A program made the position numbers and the translations under genes. Under the pieces are notes generated by a model, which saw only the letters and a program-made list of their open reading frames with translations, was not told the DNA's origin and did no database searches. Below are positions 24,567 through 32,827 of a DNA stretch of 64,000 nucleotides, piece after piece. The stretch is from assembly GCF_015477805.1 (NCBI RefSeq), contig NZ_JADLQL010000005.1:310001-374000 (forward strand), in the 5' to 3' direction. The DNA is from Nocardia flavorosea (GTDB lineage: Bacteria; Actinomycetota; Actinomycetes; Mycobacteriales; Mycobacteriaceae). Positions within the stretch are counted from its first letter, which is position 1. Every line of letters starts with the position of its first letter.

Positions 24567-27500
24567 TCAGGCTGCTCCGCCGATGCCATGTTGCTTCCGC
24601 AGCAGCCGCCATGCAGCGCGGCCGAGTTGTTTGTTCAAGGTTTCCTTGAACTCGGGATCGGATTTGCTGAAGTAGCGGTTGCCGAGTTTCTGCTGGGTGG
24701 TGTAGTTCTCGATCATCTTCTTCTTGAAGACCTCGGCGAACTTTCCCTGGAAATCCTCCTGGTTCTCGTTCCCGACGGCGGCCAGCTGAACACCCTCGTC
24801 CTCGACGGTCTCCTGGAACTGTTTGGCCACGTCCGCTTCGGTGAATTCGGTGCCGAACCGGTCGTTGAACGCCGAGATGAGTTCCGACAGCAGCGATTTT
24901 TCGGGTTCCTGCACCCCGCCGGAGCCGTCCCCGAAGCCGGGCAGGGTCTGGGCGCCCTCGGCTGCCAGGCTGATGTCCTGTTCACCCATTTTCTGCACCC
25001 GCAGAAAGCTGAGGTCGATCTCCCCGATATCGACGCCGCCGTCCGCCAGCCGCGGCAGCACGTTCAGCAGATGCTTGCCGAACAGGTGCAGCATTTCGAG
25101 TTCGACGTCCCGGTACGGCACGATCTGCGCGAGGAACCCGTATTTGCGCACGTAATCGCGCAGGTTCGAGCGGAATTCCTCGGCGGTGTCGTGGTCGTCG
25201 GGGTTATCGCTGTGCAGGAGCGTGGCGAACCGCGTTTTGGCGGGTTCGAGGTGCCGGTAGAGGTCGGCGTGCAGCTTCTGCCAGGCGGTGGCGGAGCCGG
25301 CGGCTTTCTCCTCGGCCTGGGTGTAGGCGTCGGCGAAGGACCGCATTTCGTGGGAGAGCAGGATCGGCGCGGCCAGTACCCGATCCTGGGCGAGGTAAAG
25401 CAGGTTGGGATCCGTGGGCATCGCCTCGGCCAGTTCGTAGTACGGCCGGAACGAGTTCTGGATGTCTTCGCCGTCGTTGACGAAGTCCAGAACCACCAGA
25501 TCGTCCTGCCCCTTGCGCTCATGGGTGCGGTTGAGCCGCGACAGGGTCTGGACGGCGGCGATGCCCTTCAGCTTCTTGTTCACATACATGGTGGTGAGCA
25601 GCGGCTGGTCGAACCCGGTCTGGTATTTCTCCGCGACCACCAGGATCCGGTACTCCCGCTGCCCCTTCCCGCCGGAGCGGGTCGCGATATCGTCGGCGCG
25701 GGTATAGGCGAAGGCCGCGGGCAGTTCGGCTTCGCTGAGCCCGTTCTCCTTCTCCTCGCTGGTCTCCTCGCCCTCGTAGTCGAGGGTTCCCGAGAATGCC
25801 ACGAGCACGCCGACATCCGGATACGTGTCGGCGTACCCGCTGATCTCGAGATGTTCCCGGATGGCCCGTGCCATGGCGACGGCGCTGCGCCGGGAGTCGG
25901 TGACGACCATGGCTTTCGCACGACCACCCAGCAGCGGACGAGTGTGCCCGACGAAATGCTCGGTGATCACCTCGGCTTGCTGTTTGACCGTCGCGGGGTG
26001 GGTCACCGCGAACCGGGCGAGCAGCCCCCGGGCCTTCGTTTCGGGAACTTCCCGGTCGTCGGGGTTCTCGTTCACGAGCCGCCAGTAGGTCTTGTAGGTG
26101 ACGTAGTTGCGCAGCGGGTCGAGGATGAAGCCTTCCTCGATGGCCTGCCGCATGGAGTAGGTGTGGAAGGGGACGTAGCGGTCGCCTTCGCGGGTACCGA
26201 ACGCTTCCAGGGTTTTCGCTTTCGGGGTCGCGGTGAACGCGAAATAGGAGAGGTTCTTCGCGTGCCCCCGGGCCTCGGCTTTGCGTTCGAGCCGCTGGTC
26301 GAGGGTGAGTTCGACCGCGCCGCCCTCCTCGTCATCGGAGTCCAGGCCGAAATCGCGCAGCACCGCCCGGACGGCGGTCGCGGCATCGCCGGACTGTGAG
26401 GAATGCGCTTCGTCGACGATGATGGCGAACCGGCCACCCAGCAGTTCGGCGGGGTTCTTCCGCAGGAAGTCGATGAGCGCCGGGAAGGTCTGCAAGGTGA
26501 TCGGAATGATCTTGCCCTGGTGTTTGGACAGGGCCTCGGCGAGCTGGGCGGATTTCGAACCGCGCTTCTCGTCGATATCCACCACCAGACCGTGCACCCG
26601 CTCGAAACCGCCGACGGTATCGCTGAGCTGGGAGTTCAAGTTGCGACGGTCGGTGATGATGATGACCTTGTCGAACACCGGTGTTCCCGGCTGCAATCCC
26701 GCTTCGCGGGCGGCCGGGTCGAGTTCGTCCGGGTCGGTGGGGGTGTGCAGATCGGTGAGGCGGTGCGCGAGCCAGCCGATGGTGTTCGACTTACCCGAAC
26801 CGGCCGAGGCCATTACGAGATAGTTGTGGCCCGCGCCGTGCGTCGCGGCGTGCGCCGTGAGCTTCTTGACGGCATCCCACTGGTGGTAGCGGGGGAAGAT
26901 CGTGCTGCGGGTGGATTTGCCCGACGGACCCTTGATTGTGCTCGTGTGAATGAAGCGTTCCAGCATGTCCAGCCAGTTGTCCGGATGCCAGATCTGCTCC
27001 CACAGGTAGGACGTGGCGTAGGTGTGCTCGCCGGTGGCTGGCGGGTTGCCGGCGCCGCCGGGCCGGCCCGGACCTTCCGAACCGGTGTTGAGCGGGAGGA
27101 ACCGGGTGTTCTTGCCGCGCAGTTGGGTGGTGACGAAGACGAGATTCGGGTCGACGGCGAAATTGGCGACCACCCGGTTACGGAAGATGAGTTCGGTGGG
27201 GTCGCGTTCTTCGCGGTACTGCTTCTTGGCGTGCTCGACGGTCTGGCCGGTCAGCGGGTTCTTGAGTTCGGCGGTGGCGACGGGGATCCCGTTGAGCAGC
27301 AGGGCAAGATCGAGACGGTGGCGCTGATCAGTGTGCTTGGTGGCGTACGGGAGTTCACGGACCACGGTGAGGCGGTTGGCGCGGTAGTCGGTGAGAGCTT
27401 CCTCGGAGGTGACCAGGTTCGGTTTAAAGTAGGCGAGGTGGATCCGAACGCCGTGATCCTTCACGCCCGACCGCAACACCTCGATGAGCCCCTTGCCGTT

Positions 27501-27776
27501 GAGCTGCTGCTCGAGAACCTTCAGGAAGCCGCGCTGGGCATCGCTCTGGTTGTCGTCGTCGTATTCGACGCTGAGGTCCCCGCCGTAATAGGTGCACAGA
27601 TCCGTCCACGCCGGCAACTGGGTCGCGCCGATGAAGGCGAACAATTCGCCCGCGTCCACGCCGAGCTCCGCGCGGTACTCGTGCGGGTTACCCTGCCGCC
27701 AGCCGGATTCCAGCATGGAGGCGACAATGGCGTCGCCGAAGACGTTCTCGTGGTGGACCGGGCTCATTGTGGTCAT
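24567..27776 (-). CDS. hsdR: Type I restriction enzyme R subunit HsdR
   Basis: This 1069-residue protein has the HSDR_N nuclease region near residues 145-180 (LDLALLLNGIPVATAELKNP, giving Asp and the ExK pair). Superfamily 2 translocase motifs follow: Walker A SAGSGKSNT (about 325), DEAH box VDEAHSSQS (about 455), FTATPK (about 513) and QTLSRLNRT. A C-terminal helical region to 1069 would bind the HsdM/HsdS core. The length and motifs look intact. HsdR translocates and cuts unmodified DNA only when docked on an M2S complex. The coupled upstream hsdS gene is truncated and no hsdM is present here, so this copy is probably orphaned. The start overlaps the hsdS stop as ATGA. Confidence 0.93.
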   Translation of the reverse strand: MTTMSPVHHENVFGDAIVASMLESGWRQGNPHEYRAELGVDAGELFAFIGATQLPAWTDLCTYYGGDLSVEYDDDNQSDAQRGFLKVLEQQLNGKGLIEVLRSGVKDHGVRIHLAYFKPNLVTSEEALTDYRANRLTVVRELPYATKHTDQRHRLDLALLLNGIPVATAELKNPLTGQTVEHAKKQYREERDPTELIFRNRVVANFAVDPNLVFVTTQLRGKNTRFLPLNTGSEGPGRPGGAGNPPATGEHTYATSYLWEQIWHPDNWLDMLERFIHTSTIKGPSGKSTRSTIFPRYHQWDAVKKLTAHAATHGAGHNYLVMASAGSGKSNTIGWLAHRLTDLHTPTDPDELDPAAREAGLQPGTPVFDKVIIITDRRNLNSQLSDTVGGFERVHGLVVDIDEKRGSKSAQLAEALSKHQGKIIPITLQTFPALIDFLRKNPAELLGGRFAIIVDEAHSSQSGDAATAVRAVLRDFGLDSDDEEGGAVELTLDQRLERKAEARGHAKNLSYFAFTATPKAKTLEAFGTREGDRYVPFHTYSMRQAIEEGFILDPLRNYVTYKTYWRLVNENPDDREVPETKARGLLARFAVTHPATVKQQAEVITEHFVGHTRPLLGGRAKAMVVTDSRRSAVAMARAIREHLEISGYADTYPDVGVLVAFSGTLDYEGEETSEEKENGLSEAELPAAFAYTRADDIATRSGGKGQREYRILVVAEKYQTGFDQPLLTTMYVNKKLKGIAAVQTLSRLNRTHERKGQDDLVVLDFVNDGEDIQNSFRPYYELAEAMPTDPNLLYLAQDRVLAAPILLSHEMRSFADAYTQAEEKAAGSATAWQKLHADLYRHLEPAKTRFATLLHSDNPDDHDTAEEFRSNLRDYVRKYGFLAQIVPYRDVELEMLHLFGKHLLNVLPRLADGGVDIGEIDLSFLRVQKMGEQDISLAAEGAQTLPGFGDGSGGVQEPEKSLLSELISAFNDRFGTEFTEADVAKQFQETVEDEGVQLAAVGNENQEDFQGKFAEVFKKKMIENYTTQQKLGNRYFSKSDPEFKETLNKQLGRAAWRLLRKQHGIGGAA

Positions 27777-28251
27777 ACCCCCTGGGTGGTGTTTCTGCCT
27801 GAAGCTGTGGAGACGTCGAACTGGCCGGTAACGGCAGCGGTGATTAGGGCTTGGCGACGTTCGTTCGCCAGGTCATTGAAACGCACTGTGCGCACTTTTA
27901 CCCCCGGAACCTGCCGGATCCACTCCGCGACCTCATTCTGCTCGGTTAGAGACGGATAAGGGATCGGAATTCGGCCGAAGGTATCCCAGTTTCGGAAGTC
28001 GACGGCACGTTCTCTGGTACTGGAAGCGAAAAGGCCCAAGTACCCCTCGATCGCCAAAACATGGAGCAGCCTTCCCAGGTAAAGAGGATTTCCGTCGCTG
28101 AGCGGAAGGCAGACGTGGTACACAGGACTACAGTTCCCATTAGCCTCGGTCATGCCACTCTGGTCGATCATCACACCCTCTCCGTCCGCAAGGGGGCCGC
28201 TGCACGGTCGGGTGACAGTGTCACCTATCCATGCGGCAGCCCCTCCCTTCG
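27773..28251 (-). pseudogene. hsdS: 3' part of hsdS (type I specificity subunit), 5' end lost
   Basis: About 160 residues of HsdS remain: part of a target-recognition domain (YLGRLLHVLAIEGYLGLFAS, FGRIPIPYPSLTEQNEVAEW) and the conserved C-terminal helix NERRQALITAAVTGQFDV. Normal HsdS is about 400 residues. Upstream of about 28251 the frame runs into DNA related to WD40 and NIPSNAP genes read from the wrong strand. The first recognition domain, the start region and hsdM have therefore been deleted and replaced. The stop overlaps hsdR as ATGA, the usual operon arrangement. Without an intact HsdS the enzyme cannot select a site. Confidence 0.82.
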
Positions 28252-28255
28252 GCAG

Positions 28256-28347
28256 TACAGCGCGTATCCGGCCGGTCGATGTCGACCCGGACCAACTCCG
28301 CGTGGGGATCAGCCAGAAGAACTGGCTGCGTTCGTGGTCGAGCCAGG
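28256..28347. repeat. Direct repeat, left copy (WD40 tail plus NIPSNAP fragment)
   Basis: 28262-28300 matches 30911-30949 with about five mismatches in 39 bases (end of a WD40 protein, RIRPVDVD, plus strand). 28307-28347 matches 31141-31181 (NIPSNAP fragment WLDHERSQFFWLI, minus strand). In the right copy these two parts are about 190 bases apart; here they are joined, so this copy carries an internal deletion. The two copies, in the same orientation, bracket the toxin unit 28402-30700. Confidence 0.8.
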
Positions 28348-28401
28348 AGGCGTCAGCCGAGACTGTTGGGCACGGCAGACGGCGCTGGTAATCTTCCACG
28401 C

Positions 28402-28734
28402 ATGGTCGATTCCGGGGGAAATCCGAGCCAACCAGCCAACGTCACGGTGATACCCGACGAAGTCCGGGCGGTCGGACAGTTCGTAGCCGATATCGCTCGG
28501 AACCTGCGATCAGGTCTCGATTCGACCAGCGGCGAAGTCGACGCCCTGCTCAGCGACGGGTGGCGCGGCGACGCCTCCGACGAATTCAGCGGCGGCTGGA
28601 CCGAACTTCGTGACGGTGGCATCAAAATCCTCCAAGCCCTCGAAGGCATGGCCGCCGAACTCGGAGTACAGGCCGGCACCTACGAAACCACCGACGACAA
28701 CAACTCCCAGCAGTTCCCGAGCTTGAACCTGTGA
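28402..28734 (+). CDS. WXG100-like type VII secretion protein
   Basis: This 110-residue helical-hairpin protein has the turn motif DGWRGDASDEFSGGW, a version of the WXG bend in which the glycine follows an arginine (W-R-G). WXG100 proteins form four-helix dimers and are exported by, or guide partners to, the ESX/type VII machinery. Its stop overlaps the next WXG-like gene as GTGA, so the two are probably made in equal amounts as a heterodimer. It is the first gene of a toxin unit. Confidence 0.8.
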   Translation: MVDSGGNPSQPANVTVIPDEVRAVGQFVADIARNLRSGLDSTSGEVDALLSDGWRGDASDEFSGGWTELRDGGIKILQALEGMAAELGVQAGTYETTDDNNSQQFPSLNL

Positions 28735-29030
28735 ACAATCCCGAATTCACCGTAGACCTCGAACGCCTCGACCAACTGGTCGCTCGTCTGTCGAACCTGG
28801 CCGGCTACCTCACCGAACAACTCGACCTCATCGACGACAAGGTCGCCACCCTCGACGGAACGTGGGAAACACTAGCTGCGAACGCCTACCGCGACGCCCA
28901 CCGACTCTGGGCCGTAGGCGCCCGCGAATTCGGCACCGGACTCGCCGACATCAGCGACGCGGCGCGCGCCGCCCACGACCGTTACACCCGCGCGATCGAG
29001 TTGAACCGCACGATGTTCGGCAACAGGTGA
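28731..29030 (+). CDS. WXG100-like partner protein
   Basis: This 99-residue protein consists of two amphipathic helices joined by GTWETLAANAYRDAHRLW, where W-E-T replaces W-X-G. The GTG start overlaps the preceding gene's stop and lies 7 bases before the toxin gene. It is probably the second half of a WXG100 pair that escorts the toxin to type VII secretion. No ESX core gene (EccC, EccD) is in the window, so export would rely on a system elsewhere. Confidence 0.78.
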   Translation: MNNPEFTVDLERLDQLVARLSNLAGYLTEQLDLIDDKVATLDGTWETLAANAYRDAHRLWAVGAREFGTGLADISDAARAAHDRYTRAIELNRTMFGNR

Positions 29031-29037
29031 GATCACT

Positions 29038-30396
29038 GTGTACGTGAACTGGCAGACCTACTACGACGCCGCCAAGAAATGCCACGACCTCGCCGCTGAA
29101 CTCCGAACCGCCGACAAACCCGTCCACGATGCCATCAAAGGGCAATGCGCCGGCATGGCCGGCGACGCCCCCGGCTGCAAACAATGGGGCGAAACCTACG
29201 ACGAGCACGCCCGCACGGTCCTGCAAACCTGCACCAACCTCGCCGACGCCCTCACCAACTTCGGCTACCTGCTCTACGCCACCGGCTACAACCACGGCAT
29301 CGCCAACAAAAGCAACCCCGACCGGCCCCACCTCGCCGATGTCACGGTCCACTCGGTGCGAATCCCCAGTTCGGTCGCCGACAACGGCAACGGACTGGGA
29401 CACGAGGGCGGAGCCGCAGAATTCTTCGACAGTCTCCTCGACAAGGTGACCGCCGAGTTCGGGAAACTTCCCAACGGCGACCTCGGCAAACTCGCCGCCG
29501 CTGAAACCGCATGGAAGACATTCGGCAACCATGAAGCCGTTACCGGCGCCGCCGCCCGCATCTCCGCCATCGCGGACCTGCTCACCAACATAGACGAACC
29601 GCTGACCAGGCAAGGCATCGCCAACGACTTCGCCATAATGAAAACAGCCGCCGAGAGCCTCACGGGCGCTGCACAGGTGATGGCCGCACCCATCGGTGAA
29701 TACCGCACCAACACCGAGGCAACCAGTCGACAGATAAGCAGCGAAACCACAACCTTCCTGGTCGAGTCGGGCATCATCATCGCCGCCGCGGTCGCTGTTT
29801 CCTGGCTCACCGTCGGCGGTAGCCTGGCAGCCGGCGCGGGCGGCGTCGTCGCGCTCGCCGGTGATACCGCCCTGGCGATCAGCCGTATCTACCGTGCCAG
29901 CAGACTCTGGAGTCTGCTGGGCCTCGCGGCAGCGGCCACCGCTATCACTGCCTTCGATGCACTTCCTGACCTCAACCAGATCACCACCAGCCTCGCTGCG
30001 ATCATCCTCAGTCGGGCGAACATCGATGGCGAACCGATCGGCGGCCAAACCAGTGAGACCCGATACGAAGATCTACCGGCAGCCCCGGAGATTCCACTCG
30101 GAGGACTCACCGACGCATCCGAAACATACGTCCGAGGAAAACATGTGGAAGGCGGAAGCGCTGCGACCGGGCAAAAGAGCACTTTCCCTGACGACACCGA
30201 CCTGGATGAACTGATCGACGCTGCTGATGATGTACCGGCACGTGGACCCAACGATTATGGCAATTATGAAAGAGTTGTAGACGCCGGCCGCCCCGTCGGA
30301 AATCTGTCACCGGAATCCGGTGGACAGCCGACAACCCGATACAAAGTAATCACCGACCGATGGGGAACGGTTGTCAATATGTTCCCGGTAAAGTAG
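29038..30396 (+). CDS. Type VII-associated polymorphic toxin with small C-terminal toxin domain
   Basis: This is a 452-residue protein. Residues 1-100 form a helical WXG/LXG-like N-terminus (with two conserved-looking cysteine pairs). Residues 240-315 are strongly hydrophobic (SGIIIAAAVAVSWLTVGG, LGLAAAATAITAF) and could insert into membranes. The last 85 residues form a separate domain: RGKHVEGG, KSTFPDD, RVVDAGRPVG, and a C-terminal TRYKVITDRWGTVVNMFPVK. The histidine-glycine start, KSxFP element and terminal beta strands resemble EndoU/BECR-fold RNase toxins, so RNA cleavage is the best guess. It follows a WXG100 pair by 7 bases and is followed by a probable immunity gene after 7 bases. 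Confidence 0.75.
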   Translation: MYVNWQTYYDAAKKCHDLAAELRTADKPVHDAIKGQCAGMAGDAPGCKQWGETYDEHARTVLQTCTNLADALTNFGYLLYATGYNHGIANKSNPDRPHLADVTVHSVRIPSSVADNGNGLGHEGGAAEFFDSLLDKVTAEFGKLPNGDLGKLAAAETAWKTFGNHEAVTGAAARISAIADLLTNIDEPLTRQGIANDFAIMKTAAESLTGAAQVMAAPIGEYRTNTEATSRQISSETTTFLVESGIIIAAAVAVSWLTVGGSLAAGAGGVVALAGDTALAISRIYRASRLWSLLGLAAAATAITAFDALPDLNQITTSLAAIILSRANIDGEPIGGQTSETRYEDLPAAPEIPLGGLTDASETYVRGKHVEGGSAATGQKSTFPDDTDLDELIDAADDVPARGPNDYGNYERVVDAGRPVGNLSPESGGQPTTRYKVITDRWGTVVNMFPVK

Positions 30397-30403
30397 GAGT
30401 GAA

Positions 30404-30700
30404 ATGGGAATAGACATTATCGTGCAAAACCAGGTACACCAGCCGATCGAAACGGTAACCGGCCCAGCCGGTTCGACACTTCCCGAAATGGTTCTCCGGG
30501 ACCCCATGAGACCGATGATGCAGGGGATCCATAAATATGCGGATACCATGTTCAACTCGTATCAGCTGCAATTATTGCTGGAGGAGTTGAACTATTTCGA
30601 ACCGAAGAACGAAGACGAAAGAGCGACTATTTCATCGCTGCGCCATGCCGCGGAGCTTGCGATACGCGAGCACGGCTACCTCTGGTTCAGCGGCGACTGA
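30404..30700 (+). CDS. Probable immunity protein
   Basis: This 98-residue acidic, cytosolic-looking protein comes immediately after the toxin gene (7-base gap). It is helical in its second half (MFNSYQLQLLLEELNYFEP, SSLRHAAELAIREHGYLW). Its base composition is visibly less GC-rich than that of the neighbours, as is common for exchanged immunity genes. No family is recognised. The role is inferred from position: polymorphic toxin genes are nearly always followed by the gene for the neutralising protein. Confidence 0.6.
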   Translation: MGIDIIVQNQVHQPIETVTGPAGSTLPEMVLRDPMRPMMQGIHKYADTMFNSYQLQLLLEELNYFEPKNEDERATISSLRHAAELAIREHGYLWFSGD

Positions 30701-30737
30701 TAACCCTCGAACAGCGCTGCAGCATAGGCGAAATACA

Positions 30738-31013
30738 TCCAAAGTGACGTATAACGCAACCATCGCTCCATGCGACCGCACTGTCCGTCTTTGGGATGCC
30801 CAGACCTACCGCAAGATCGGAGTCATCGGCTTCCACCGGGACCGGATCACCGATGTCGAGTGGATGCCCTCCGCAGACCACGTGATCACCGCATCCTTCG
30901 ACGGCACGGCGCGCATCCGGCCGGTCGACGTCGACCTGAACGAACTCCGGGACCGAGCATATCGAGCACTGACGCCCAAGAACGTTCGGCGCACCTGCTT
31001 CCGGCTCACTGAA
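30738..31013 (+). pseudogene. WD40-repeat protein remnant (C-terminal end)
   Basis: The frame encodes the last two blades of a WD40 propeller: DRTVRLWD followed by GFHRDRITDVEWMPSADHV, then ITASFDGTARI and the tail VDLNELRDRA. There is no start codon or earlier blade, because the toxin unit lies directly upstream. This is the 3' end of a gene whose body was removed or displaced. Its tail shares sequence with the copy at 28262. Confidence 0.75.
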
Positions 31014-31305
31014 CCGGATCGACCACCCTGTCCTCCCGGCCGACAAGGTACTGCGCCGGATCGAGCCCGAGCGCCTCCCGCTTCGGCGAGGCCCAGTAGC
31101 GTTCGTTCGCTTCCTCGAAGGTATCCTCACCCTCGTAGGAGATCAGCCAGATGAACTGGCTGCGTTCGCGGTCGAGCCAAGCAGCCCCGATCTCGAAACC
31201 GAGCTCGAGCCGCAACGGCACCACCAGATCCCGCCACTTTCCCGCTCACTCCTCGAGCAGCCCGTCCCGGATCGTGTAGGTCCGCAGTTGTGTCGTACGA
31301 GGTAT
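31006..31305 (-). pseudogene. NIPSNAP-family gene with lost start and nonsense mutation
   Basis: One continuous 99-residue NIPSNAP frame (QLRTYTIRDGLLEE, AGKWRDLVVPLRLELGFEIG, AAWLDRERSQFIWLISYEG, YLVGREDRVVDPVQ) is broken by TGA at codon 20 (31246-31248), where tryptophan would be expected. The expected first codon, correctly spaced behind GGAGGAA, is ATA at 31303-31305. NIPSNAP proteins are small dimeric alpha-beta barrel proteins. Both defects together make this a dead gene. It is convergent with the WD40 remnant. Confidence 0.8.
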
Positions 31306-31512
31306 ATCCGTTCCTCCGCCACCAGTGCAGTTCGTTGCGACCAGAGGTCGTCATTCTCCTTGTGTAAGGCTAAGAGGTCCAGAGCCCGGCGGGGTAATAC
31401 AACCGTGATCACGCTCGGATTCGCCATCGCGATCGGCCCGCCACTCGCCGTGCTGACTGGAGCCGAACGGCTGGAATCGACTTCGATCCTCCGGGTCCGG
31501 GCTCCCTGCAAG

Positions 31513-31834
31513 GCCTGAGCTACACCGACACGTGGTTCAATGCGGAAAGCAGAAGAACCTCTTTCTGGAGAACGGCGCGGAGGATGTCGGTTTGGGCGGC
31601 GTGAGACCGGGCGACGTGCTCTATTGGGAACACACGCAGGAGGTCGGCGACTACAACGCCGGTGAAGCCCACCACACTGCGGTGGTCACCGCAGTGGTGC
31701 CCAACGGGGATGTCTTGTATTCCCAGCACACCACCAACGGCAAGGACTTGAGCTTGACCAACCGGATGGGATTCTCCAACCAGGATGGCGGCACCCAGAA
31801 CGTTCGCGTCATCCGCCCGAAGGAGACCTGGTAG
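31513..31834 (+). pseudogene. C-terminal piece of an amidase-domain (Amidase_6-like) effector
   Basis: The sequence encodes GLSYTDTWFNAES in one frame, then after a 1-base shift QKNLFLENGAEDVGL and GVRPGDVLYWEHT, HHTAVVTAVVPNGDVLYSQH. That is the second half of the papain-like putative amidase domain often carried by type VII effectors, including the catalytic HH(T) segment. The N-terminus and the catalytic cysteine region are missing, so it is an inactive 3' remnant. A membrane-protein gene begins right after its stop. Confidence 0.7.
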
Positions 31835-32230
31835 TTGAAACGCCTCGCCCTGCCATCTGCCGCAGTCGTTGTTGCGGGCTTCATCGCTGCTGTACCTCTG
31901 CTCGTTGCAGCAGACGGAAAACTGGACGAGCGAAAGGAAGCTCTGCTCGCTTCGCATTGCGCACGGGATATCGACGTGCCGATGGCGGCAATGGTTTTCA
32001 ACTGGTCCGCCACACTCCTATTACTTGTCGCGGGAGCCGCGGCGATCGTGTTCGTTGTGTCGGTCCTCCGGTTCGAATCGATTGCCATCAAAGTACCGGC
32101 CATTATCATGGCCGGCCTCGCATTCGTAGTCACCGTCGGTTACGCGCTGCTTATCGGGTCCGCGCTGGTCGATCCGGGTTCCGAGGAACCGATCTCGGCC
32201 GAATACCATCCGTGTACCGGCCGTTCCTGA
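31835..32230 (+). CDS. Membrane protein, possible immunity or anchor of the lost amidase
   Basis: This 131-residue protein starts with TTG immediately after the amidase stop, with AAGGAG 9-14 bases upstream. It has three hydrophobic segments (residues about 5-25, 50-75, 88-108) and two cysteines on the outer side. It appears intact. Position after a toxin fragment suggests a membrane-bound immunity protein for a cell-wall amidase, which would need protection outside the cytoplasm. This is an inference only. Confidence 0.6.
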   Translation: MKRLALPSAAVVVAGFIAAVPLLVAADGKLDERKEALLASHCARDIDVPMAAMVFNWSATLLLLVAGAAAIVFVVSVLRFESIAIKVPAIIMAGLAFVVTVGYALLIGSALVDPGSEEPISAEYHPCTGRS

Positions 32231-32246
32231 CAGAACGGGATTCACC

Positions 32247-32570
32247 ATGGGCGAAATCTGCATCGATCCCGAATCGGCCCGCCAGGCCGGGACGGCTATC
32301 TCCACCGATAGCAACGATTCGCGTGTCCGTTTCGAACAATAATTCGACGAGATCGAGCCCGCGAAGCAGGCCAACGACGGCTGGCAGACCGGAGCTGCTG
32401 TGCTTGATTTCGCACAAATGCGCAAGGCGGACATACTGTCTAGCCTGGCAGAGCTCGACAGTATCGGCCAGAAAATCGTGGAGGTCGTCACGAGCCGGAT
32501 GTCCGTCGACGAACGGTACGCTACGAGTCTCGATCGCGTCGGCAGAGCGGTGGACGCGATGTCCCGGTAG
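32247..32570 (+). pseudogene. WXG100-like gene broken by an internal stop
   Basis: A 107-residue helical-hairpin protein (GEICIDPESARQAGTAIS, then FDEIEPAKQANDGWQTGAAV and a C-terminal DERYATSLDRVGRAVDAM) is interrupted by TAA at codon 32 (32340-32342). The frame is otherwise clean on both sides. It has the size and layout of a type VII WXG100 protein that would have headed another toxin cassette. No toxin gene follows: 32571-32827 holds only a short frame (from GTG 32594) with a hydrophobic start that may be a toxin N-terminal scrap. Confidence 0.75.
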
Positions 32571-32827
32571 CACTCCTCGGGACGACCGCACGCGTGAACT
32601 CTTTCGCTGTCTCGATCGCCGCAGGAATGGCGCTTATCACGGGTACGACCGCCGTCCGTACGGGTCTTCACCGCATTCTCCGGACGAGAGGCCGTGTAAG
32701 CGCCCGACCCCGCCTTACCGAACCGTTCGAGTCGATGATCCGCAAAGGGACCGGCGACGGCGAACCTCGCGTGAAAGGCGACGCCATCGTAGACCGCCAA
32801 TGCGCTGCGTCGGTAGGTTGAAAGACG

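Noticed and set aside
24456..26399. Long plus-strand open frame of about 650 codons
   Set aside because: It lies antisense to the HsdR gene, whose minus-strand frame has all family motifs. The plus frame has none and is a by-product of GC-rich codon usage.
32571..32827. Short plus-strand frame from GTG 32594 as a gene
   Set aside because: The hydrophobic start is plausible but the tail has no coding character and there is no ribosome binding site. It is at most a scrap of a toxin N-terminus.
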